A program made the translations under genes and the position numbers. A DNA stretch of 64,000 nucleotides from Leptodactylus fallax (lineage: Eukaryota; Chordata; Amphibia; Anura; Leptodactylidae). Under the pieces are notes generated by a model that saw only the letters and a program-made list of their open reading frames with translations, was not told where the DNA came from and searched no databases. Positions 56,200-64,000 of this stretch are shown piece after piece. Location of the stretch: the NCBI GenBank assembly GCA_947044405.1, contig CAMRHE010000657.1, positions 1 to 64,000 of the forward strand, read 5' to 3'. How positions within the stretch are numbered: the first letter of the stretch is position 1; each line of letters begins with the position of its first letter.

Positions 56200-57015
56200 T
56201 GTTTTTCTCCAGATGTCTCTAGTTACAGCGGTCTACCCAGCTGCCATGACTCTGGTGATAATGGTCTACCCAGCTGCCATGACTCTGGTGACAGTGGTCT
56301 ACCCAGCTGCTATGACTCTGGTGACAGTGGTCTACCCAGCTACCTTGACTCTGGTGACAATGGTCTACCCAGCTACCTTGACTCTGGTGACAATGGTCTA
56401 CCCAGCTGCCATGACTCTGGTGACAGCGGTCTACCCAGCTGCCATGACTCTGGTGACAGAGGTTTACCCAGCTACCATGACTCTTGTGACAGCAGTCTAC
56501 CCAGCTGCCATGACTCTGGTGACAGTGGTCTATCCAGCTGCCATGACTCTGATGACAGCGGTCTACCCAGCTGCCATGACTCTGGTGACAGCAGTCTACC
56601 CAGCTGCCATGACTCTGGTAACAATAGTCTACCCAGCTGCCATGACACTAGTGACAGCGGTCTACCCAGCTGCCATGACTCTGGTGACAGCAGTCTACCC
56701 AGCTGCCATAACTCTGATGACAGTGGTCTACCCAGCTGCCATGACTCTGGTAACAATAATCTACCCAGCTGCCATGACTCTGGTAACAATAGTCTACCCA
56801 GCTGCCATGACTCTGATGACAATGGTCTACCCAGCTACCATGACTCTGATGACAGCAGTCTACCCAGTTGCCATGACTCTGATGACAATGGTCTACCTAG
56901 CTGCCATGACCCAGCTGCCATGACTCTGGTGATAATGGTCTACCTAGCTGCCATGACTCTGATGACAGCGGTCTATCCAGCTGCTATGACTCTGGTGACA
57001 ATGGTCTACCCAGGA
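56200..57015. repeat. 33-bp minisatellite, ~24 copies, open on both strands
   Basis: Unit ATGACTCTGGTGACAGCGGT + CTACCCAGCTGCC repeats about 24 times. As 33 is a multiple of three, the plus strand reads (MTLVTAVYPAA)n over 236 codons and the minus strand (ESWQLGRLLLP)n over 116 codons. No promoter, homologue or non-repeat domain supports coding. The last units contain a 30-bp deletion variant and a TAG. Confidence 0.93.
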
Positions 57016-57779
57016 AGGCCTCCCATTGATCCATGTAGGGACGGACACCTCTGAGAAATATAGAGCTGTAATATTGTCATTTGTATGTATGAATCTCTAG
57101 TATCTGAGGTTAGACCATCATGTTCTTTTGCTCATTTCTTATGTAAGTAGTACAGAATATCATCCTCTTATCTAATAATTTTATATACACATATGAGCAA
57201 CCATCTGTTGTTTTATTCAGTATGGAAACAGTCTGGCAGGGAGGACGTCAGCTGAAACTACAACACAGATTGAGACATAATATGTTCCTTCAGTCTGGTT
57301 TACCAGCAAAAGCAATTATTTTGTCATAATTATAAGAGTCAGTAGGCAGGAGAATGCTAATACGATTGCAGGATAAATATACCGTGATCAGCTTTTGTTT
57401 CTGGAATGGTGACATGTGCCAGTGTTAGCTTTCTTGTGTGGGTGTAATGCGGGAGCTGGCTACATGGAAGTGCAATGTAATATAACACTCCAAATGATGT
57501 TTCTGATTATGGCGGTAATCGCTGCTCTTCTGATGTCTCTTTATAGAATTAAATTGTCACATTCCACCTTGTCCCTCTTGTCCTGCTTCTACCTGAGACA
57601 TCCACTCTTTGAAAGGAGAAAATATGCATTTATAAAAATATTAAGATCTACCATCACATATTTTATCTAATGTACTGGATACGCTGGTCAAAACATTAAA
57701 ACCACCTATTATTGTGTAAGTCCCTCTCGAGCTGCCCAAACAGGTTTGACTAATTAAGTCATAGAGTCTACAAGAACTC
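57016..57779. other. Non-coding sequence
   Basis: CGCTGGTCAAAACATTAAAACCACC at 57681 is a lone Tc1-like terminus word. No gene. Confidence 0.4.
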
Positions 57780-58125
57780 TGAGGCTAAGGCCCCAGGTAG
57801 CGGGCCGCAGCCAAAAAGAGCTGCCGGAAAAACCACGGAGGAAACATATTGCAGTTTTTACTGCAGTACTTTTCACAGGAAGCGCTTCAATTTCTGCTTC
57901 AATTATACCTATATGCAAACCGACAGCATTTACGTAGCTATAATTGACATGCTACGATTTCCAAAAAACGCGCCAGTTTTCAAAATCACAGCGTTTCCAC
58001 TGTGGGTATTTTTCTGGAATGTGTGGATGGGATTCACTACAAATTGTAGGGACTGTAAAACACTGCATTTTGGCTGCTGTGTTTCTGGGAATGGGATATA
58101 GAGATATCTCTACATACCAGTATAT
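57780..58125. repeat. Interspersed repeat related to 6918 and 51800
   Basis: Begins GAGGCTAAGGCCCCAGGTAG and holds TATACCTATATGCAAACC, ATAATTGACATGCTACGATT and GTGTGGATGGGATTC, in the same order as 6918-7180. Non-coding. Confidence 0.6.
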
Positions 58126-58887
58126 TACTGTAGGTATGTGAAGAACAAAATACTATTCAGGTTTTTAGCCAGAGAAAATCCTCCCCTATGTAGCAGTTAA
58201 GCCTGTGTCTGTGTATAATGTACTGTTAATTACAATTGTACTTTTCTGGGTGAAATAAACCATATTTCGCACCTCTTCAGTCCTTACTGCAGGGACCTTC
58301 CATATAATGACCCTGCAATATATGGAAGAAATTTTCCCTCTGCTTGCTCCTGCTTCATTTACCCCATAATGTTTCTTATAGGAATTCTCAACAGATATTT
58401 AGCTGTTGCACTGGATTGTCATATTTTGGAGTAGAAAAATATTAGAGTAGGTAAAATTAGGAGTGCATGAAAAATCTAACTTTTAATGAAAACTTTGAAC
58501 TTTAAGTGTATTCCAACAGAGAAATCTTTCATAGTACTATGCAACATTCTGATCTACTTTTGTTGCAGTTCATTATGTGTGTAATATTTGGGTATATATG
58601 TGTGGCATGTGTATATGTATATAATGCATACATGTGTGTGTTTGCATGTACTGTATATTGTTTGCATACTATACACAGTATAGTATATTTATGTTTATGG
58701 TTCGAAGTAATATGAGTTTGATTAGCGGTATTATTTATGTGTGTGTGGTTAGTGGGATTTTTTATGAGTACAGCATATGGTATTATTTGTAAATATAGCA
58801 GTATTACTTATGTGTAAAGTATAATGGTTCTATTAAGACATGGTCAACAGTACTGTATGTATATAGTATAATGACACTGTTTGCTTA
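58126..58887. other. Non-coding sequence
   Basis: GT/TA-rich stretches (58560-58700), no gene or recognised element. Confidence 0.5.
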
Positions 58888-59150
58888 GGGCAGCACGGTG
58901 GCTCATTGGTTAGCACTGCAGCCTTACAGCGTTGGAGTCGTGGGTTCGAATCCTGCCAAAGACAACATCTCCAAAGTGTTTGTATGTTCTCCTTGTGTTA
59001 GAGTGGGTTTCCTCCCACACTCCAAAGACATACTGATAGGGAATGTAGATTGTGAGCCCTATATGGGACAGTGACTGACAATGTCTGTAAAGCCCTGAGG
59101 AATATGATGGCGCTATATAAGTAAGCATAATAAATAAATAAAATATTTAT
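58888..59150 (+). mobile_element. tRNA-derived SINE
   Basis: Starts GGGCAGCACGGTGGCTC. A-box-like TGGCTCATTGG (58899-58909) and B-box GGTTCGAATCC (58943-58953) form an internal RNA polymerase III promoter 34 bases apart. A conserved body (GTATGTTCTCC, CTCCCACACTCCAAAGACAT, ATTGTGAGCCCTATATGGGA) and the tail GCGCTATATAAGTAAGCATA + ATAAATAAATAAAATA follow. It moves with LINE enzymes. The second copy is at 42140-42375. Confidence 0.88.
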
Positions 59151-59502
59151 GTGTATGATAAACAGTATTATTTAGTTGCATTGTATTCAGCAGTATTATT
59201 ATTTGTTTGTACAATATAGTTATATGCAGAAGTCACAATAATACTTGTTAAGGTTATGAATGTTACATTCAGTACATAAGAGGTTCCTATATACTGTACG
59301 TACTCCTTAAACTGATGTCAATGAGGTGGCAAATTAAGACAATATGACACTATGACGGCACCTGGGTAATGTCTACTGAGGTTGCCAAGTAGTCTCACAC
59401 TTGCTACTCAGTTGTTGTGTTTAATGAATGATATCACAAAGAAATAACTCCAACCAATAAGCCAATCAGCCAATCTGATTAAAGGTAGTGCACATAATTT
59501 CA
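59151..59502. other. Non-coding sequence
   Basis: Nothing recognisable. Confidence 0.5.
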
Positions 59503-59587
59503 TTAAAGGGAGTCTGTCAGCACAAAATTGAGATATAAACTAATAACAGTATCTTGTAGGGCTGTCAGCACAGTTTACAATGATGTA

Positions 59588-61200
59588 CAGTGGGTACGGA
59601 AAGTATTCAGACCCCCTTAAATTTTTCACTCTTTGTTTCATTGCAGCCATTTGCTAAAAGCAAAAAAGTTCATTTTATTTCTCATTAATGTACACTCAGC
59701 ACCCCATCTTGACAGAAAAAAAAACAGAAATGTAGATATTTTTGCAAATTTATTAAAAAAGAAAAACTGAAATATCACATGGTCATAAGTATTCAGACCC
59801 TTTGCTGTGACACTCATATATAACTCACAGGCTGTCCATTTCCTTCTGATCCTCCTTGAGATGGTTCTACTCCTTCATTGGAGTCCAGCTGTGTTTAATT
59901 AAACTGACTGGACTTGATTAGGAAAGGCACACACCTGTCTATATAAGACCTCACAGATCACACTGCATGTCAGAGCAAATGAGAATCATGAGGTCAAAGG
60001 AACTGCCCAAGGAGCTCAGAGACAGAATTGTGGCAAGGCACAGATCTGGCCAAAGTTACAAAAGAATTTCTGCAGCACTCAAGATTCCTCAAAAGCACAG
60101 TGGCCTCCATAATCCTTAAATGGAAGAAGTTTGGGACGACCAGAACTCTTCCTAGACCTGGCCGTCCAGCCAAACTGAGCAATCGTGGGAGAAGAGCCTT
60201 GGTGAGAGAGGTAAAGAAGAAGCCAAAGATCACTGTGGCTGAGCTCCAGAGATGCAGTAGGGAGATGGGAGAAAGTTCCACAAAGACAACTATCACTGCA
60301 GCCCTCCACCAGTCGGGGCTTTATGGCAGAGTGGCCCGAAGGACATGTGCAAGACATATGAAAGCCCGCATAGAGTTAGCCAAAAAACACATGAAGGACT
60401 CCCAGACTATGAGAAATAAGATTCTCTGGTCTGATGAGATGAAGATTGAACTTTTTGGCGTTAATTCTAAGCAGTATGTGTGGAGAAAACCAGGAACTGC
60501 TCATCACCTGCCCAATACAATCCCAACAGTGAAACATGGTGGTGGCAGCATCATGCTATGGGGGACAGGACGACTGGTTGCAATTGAAGGAAAGATGAAT
60601 GTGGCCAAGTACAGAGATATCCTGGAAGAAAACCTCTTCCAGAGTGCTCAGGACCTCAGATTGGGCTGAAGGTTCACCTTCCAACAAGACAATGACCCTA
60701 AGCACACAGCTAAAATAACAAAGGAGTGGCTTTGAAACAACTCTGTGACCATCCTTGACTGGCCCAGCCAGAGCCCTGACCTCAACCCAATTGAGCATCT
60801 CTGGAGAGACCTGAAAATGGCTCCATCAACGTTCACTATCCAACCTGACGGAACTGGAGAGGATCTGCAAGGAAGAATGGGAGGGGATCCCCAAATCCAG
60901 ATGTGAAAAATTTGTTGCATCATTCCCAAGAAGACTCATGGCTGTACTAGCTCAAAAGGAAGGGGCTTCTACTCAATACTGAGCAAAGGCTCTGAATACT
61001 TATGGCCATGTAAGATTTCAGTTTTTCTTTTTTAATAAATTTGCAAAAATATCTACATTTCTGTTTTTTTTTCTGTCAAGATGGGGAGCTGAGTGTACAT
61101 TAATGAGAAATAAAATGAACTTTTTTTCTTTTAGCAAATGGCTACAATGAAACAATGAGTGAAAATTTTAAAGGGGTCTGAATACTTTCCATACCCACTG
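59588..61200 (+). mobile_element. Full-length Tc1 element (DD34E), 1,613 bp, nested in the MITE
   Basis: Ends CAGTGGGTACGGAAAGTATT and, inverted, CAGTGGGTATGGAAAGTATT with TA on both sides (59586-59587 and 61201-61202). TIRs are ~220 bp with a few differences. A decayed transposase gene fills the middle. More TIR divergence and more coding lesions than the DD38E copy suggest an older insertion. Confidence 0.92.
59988..60982 (+). pseudogene. Tc1 DD34E transposase, frameshifted
   Basis: ATG at 59988 opens MRSKELPKELRDRIVARHRS and the first HTH (YKRISAALKIP). A frameshift near 60095 moves the gene to the frame that continues STVASIILKWKKFGTTRTLP, then GRPAKLSNRGRRALVREV, the second HTH (TKTTITAALHQSGL), ILWSDEMKIELFG with the first Asp, and VKHGGGSIMLWG. 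Stops at 60667 and 60733 bracket [37 protein letters not shown] follows, 34 residues from D to E. A further shift near 60820 precedes the C-terminus, which ends at 60982. All three catalytic residues survive but the frame does not. It once moved this element at TA sites; now inactive. Confidence 0.9.
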
Positions 61201-61552
61201 TATTTCTTATTCAGGACCGCTGCTCCAGATTTGTCAAAATTGTCCTTTTATCCCTATGCAAATGAGCAGAAATGGGCTTTCCATCAATGGGCTTCACTAT
61301 CTGCTGCTGCTAATTGCTAGTTGACTGTCATCTCTCTCCTTGGCCTCAGTATACAGTATTAACTGTACTGTGTATGTCTGATGATGATACACTGCACCCG
61401 GTGGTCCTAATAAGAAATACATCATTGTAAACTGTGCTGACAGTCCTACAAGGTACTGGGATTAGTTTATATCTCAATTTTGTGCTGACAGATTCCCTTT
61501 AAATTTAATGCAAAGACTACAGTAGAGTCAGATTGTAGACTGCTCCACCATA

Positions 61553-61553
61553 T

Positions 61554-61598
<45 letters not shown>
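61553..61598. repeat. (TCTA)n microsatellite
   Basis: About eleven TCTA units between CACCATAT and TGGGAGG. Confidence 0.95.
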
Positions 61599-61830
61599 GG
61601 GAGGACACAAAGGAATCATTATACAGTGTGGGGGCAGTAAGGAGACATAATGTGTGAGGTCACCAAGGGAACATTATGTTGTGTGAAGGCATAAAAGGGC
61701 ATTATATTATGTGGAGACACTAAGGGGGCCATTATACTGTATGTGGGCACTAAAGGGCTTTATACAGTATAGGGGCTCTAAGGGGGCATTATACAGCGTG
61801 GGGCACTTAGGAAGCTTTATCCTTGATCAC
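61599..61830. repeat. ~30-bp minisatellite (GGGGGCATTATACAGTGTGG type)
   Basis: Seven degenerate units such as CACTAAGGGGGCCATTATACTG and CTAAGGGGGCATTATACAGC. This is the inverse-sense relative of the CCCC/TAATG arrays at 10200 and 15838. It starts directly after the TCTA run. Confidence 0.75.
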
Positions 61831-63305
61831 TGTGTGTTACCCAAAGGAGGACTATTACTGTATGGATTTATAAACAGGTGCGGTGGGTTAGAGGTGAGGT
61901 TTATTATTCATAAACTTTCTGTGCTACCACGCAACAGATGTTATCCCTTTCTTTGTCCTCTGAACGTTGGGAGATATGTTTGTACAGTATTTACTGCTAA
62001 AAATAGCTGTGAAATGAACATGCATTATTTTTGTGCACCCTCAGAGTCAATTCCTCTGGAGGCCCTAATGCATACTAGTCTGAGACCTGCTCACACAGCG
62101 GGAAATGAGAAGTTGATACAATTGTATCCAACCTAGTCAATCTTTTAAAGCATACCTGCAGTGACAAATTAGACTAAACTGAATATGTGCAGTAACTGCA
62201 AGGAGATGACTCTTATGTCAGTTCAGTTGTCTCTACTCCAGATGTCTGCTTCTGTTTCTCGCCTAAGGAACTACTTTCTGTCACTCATATTCTTGTGGCT
62301 TTCGTCAAACTTTCCTTTGTTTTTCTAGAAGCCGTTTATAGTAAGAAACATCTCTCCCATCCCCATGAATCTACAGTATACTTTATCACGTGTCTCTTAC
62401 TTCACTAATACTAATACTATTACTACTACTGTAGATTACTTTGTAGTTTATATAGATGGGACTTCTCCTTTAAACTTTTGCTGAGAACTCCCTTTTGTAA
62501 AACACAGTAATACTATGACAAAAGGAGTTTCAACAAGTTTACAACCTATATCCTGCTTCACTTGTGTAGATAAGGATTAGCATTGAATGCTAGCACAATA
62601 AACATGTACAGTGTAAGCAGAGCACAAGAACATATTAAACATGAGCTCAAATATGACAGCTGACTCTCTAAACAGTGAATTGTCCCTGCACATATTTTAT
62701 CCTGGTAAACTCCCTTATCTATCACATCATGTTGTGTACCTTGTGGTATGTACAGTGAGCTGCATTCAAGCAACTATCTCTATGTATAGTCTTTATATAC
62801 TGCCGTGTCAAGGCCATCGCCATCATAAAACCGAGCTGTCACCTGTTCAGGCTTCGACTGGCCCACAGGTCAATCCACAACACTGTCTCAACACTGGCTC
62901 CTGAGCTAGCTGGGTACACTCATTGTACTTCATGCAGACACTACTCGCACAGCATCTTAACCAGAATAGGTGTCAGTATATTATAATGGGTAGATTATTA
63001 AAGAGACTACCTGGTATATTTTTATATACAGTACTGTAGACACACTGGGTGGCTGAGATGACATTTAGGGGCAGAGTCAGGCCATTGTCCCTGGGCCCCA
63101 TCTTCCCAATCACAATACAGGAACCAATCATGTTGCAGAATCTTGACTGAGCACATATACCCACTACTGAAAAATAATTGTATTATGCTGGCGGCACAAA
63201 TTTGTGAATGAGGGTCAGGTAATAATTGCCTGTAGCTGTATAGTGGGCCCCCAGAATGAATTTTACTAGTGGGCCCTAGACATCCCAGTCGGGCACTGCT
63301 GTATA
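61831..63305. other. Non-coding sequence; one T2-type left end
   Basis: TTAAAGCATACCTGCAGTGA at 62145 looks like a T2-class left end, with a possible partner TTCTCCTTTAA near 62465-62475. Nothing else recognised. Confidence 0.4.
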
Positions 63306-63843
63306 TAAATAAAGGGGTTGTCCGGGATAAGTGAAATCCCTACACTAATCTAAACACCCTCCCCCCGCCTACTTTCTAAATAACATAATTTATCAAAAAT
63401 GTATATTTAGCCATATTTGCTGGTTATCTGGTGACGATCCGTTTCCCCGTTTCCGGAAACAGAACATCACTACTACTCCCCCCCCCATCCACTCCATCCA
63501 CTACATTATACTTACCTCTCTTCCTTCCAGTCTTCCTCCTGTGGGACAGCTCCTCCCTTTTTTCTGACTGCTGATGCGCGCAATACTCCCAGCGCTGCTC
63601 TGTTTTCTGTAGCCGATAATCCACCTCTATGGCGCAGGCATGTGAGCAACTCCCACACCTGCGCAGTAGAGGTAGATCATCGGCTGCAGAGCACAGAGAA
63701 GCGCTGGGACTACTGCTCGCGCCGGCAGAATCAGAAAAGAGGGAGGAGCTGTCCCACAGGAGGAAGACTGGAAGGAAGAGAGGTAAGTATAATGGAGTGG
63801 ATGGAGTGGATGGGGGGAGTAGTAGTGATGTTCCGTTTCCGGA
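63306..63843. repeat. T2-like left end enclosing a long palindrome
   Basis: TAAAGGGGTTGTCCGGGATA starts the element (first T of TTAA mutated). Inside, 63450-63640 is the inverse of 63658-63843: TTTCCGGAAACAGAACATC vs GATGTTCCGTTTCCGGAA, CTTACCTCTCTTCCTTCC vs GGAAGGAAGAGAGGTAAG, with a ~17-base loop. The right terminus is beyond the window or lost. Mirror frames on both strands here (SEKREELSHRRKTGRKRGKY) are one coding phrase of the repeat read twice. Confidence 0.75.
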
Positions 63844-64000
63844 ACATGATGAGATGACTCTGCTGATATTGTCTCAGTCTACACACCACAACTGGAAAAT
63901 TTGCTTTTTAGTCACTATTGTTATAGACAACTTTAATAAATGTCAGATATTTTTTATGATAACATGAGTTTGTTCATTTTTGTCTTATTTTGATTAGACA
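63844..64000. other. Non-coding right edge
   Basis: Nothing recognisable. Confidence 0.4.

Larger units (their letters stand above)
59503..61502. mobile_element. T2-like MITE (387 bp) interrupted by a Tc1 element
   Basis: Left end TTAAAGGGAGTCTGTCAGCA and right end, inverted, TTAAAGGGAATCTGTCAGCA; arms of ~85-100 bp match through TTTTGTGCTGACA, TATATCTCAATTTTG and GCTGTCAGCACAGTTTACAA. The left arm is cut at GATG-TA by the Tc1 and resumes TA-TTTCTTATT. The uncut right arm shows the joined form GATGTATTTCTTATT, which proves the insertion point. Confidence 0.88.

Noticed and set aside
61711..62136. 141-codon plus frame
   Set aside because: Its first half is the ~30-bp minisatellite; the remainder has no motif.
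63424..63967. Two related proteins sharing SEKREELSHRRKTG
   Set aside because: Both come from the two arms of one palindrome, so the shared peptide is a structural artefact.

Overview
This window reads as vertebrate, most likely anuran amphibian, intergenic or intronic DNA built almost entirely from layered mobile elements and tandem repeats. I infer frog from three things: many short elements bounded by TTAAAGG...CCTTTAA at TTAA sites (like the T2 MITE family I know from Xenopus), several Tc1/mariner families of the type shared by fish and frogs, and a tRNA-derived SINE with a GGTTCGAATCC B box. Species cannot be named from the sequence alone. I found no convincing host protein-coding gene, tRNA gene, rRNA gene or CRISPR array. 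The coding traces are transposase, LINE, Penelope-like and Gag sequences.

Layout. 1-2.85 kb: start of an LTR retrotransposon on the minus strand, with a 294-codon open Gag running off the left edge, a leader and a probable LTR. 4.4-5.3 kb: a T2-like MITE whose inside is a tandem array of self-complementary modules. 6-11 kb: an internally deleted Tc1, two mariner-type MITEs and an L1 3' fragment. 11.96-14.73 kb: a TTAACCC-type repeat split by a 1,280-bp solo LTR with a 5-bp target duplication, then a T2-like MITE. 18.4-19.4 kb: AT-rich minisatellite. 21.3-22.4 kb: two palindromes, the second with (CT)n/(GA)n in its arms. 22.4-24.7 kb: a 46-bp satellite split by a Penelope-like element. 25.5-29.9 kb: two decayed Tc1 transposases, a probable LTR and a palindromic MITE. 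33.66-37.55 kb: about 90 copies of a 43-bp satellite. 37.7-38.6 kb: L1 3' end.

The right half continues with a Tc1 deletion derivative keeping a DNA-binding-only ORF (40.9-41.8 kb), a SINE fragment, a GATA array, a long inverted repeat with a hammerhead-ribozyme-like core (44.3-45.0 kb), CR1-like and L1 remnants (48.7-50.1 kb), a (TA)n tract cut by three different insertions ending in a nearly intact DD38E Tc1 (52.9-55.5 kb), a 33-bp minisatellite open on both strands (56.2-57.0 kb), a SINE (58.9-59.15 kb), a full-length DD34E Tc1 nested in a T2-like MITE (59.5-61.5 kb) and a 190-bp-arm palindrome at the right edge.

The elements do not form a pathway. Their interest lies in nesting order and remnant function: autonomous Tc1 copies that could have mobilised deletion derivatives, a possible transposase-fragment regulator, insertions that date the arrays, and element-derived ribozyme-like folds. 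All calls are from reading translations and terminal repeats by eye, with no database search.
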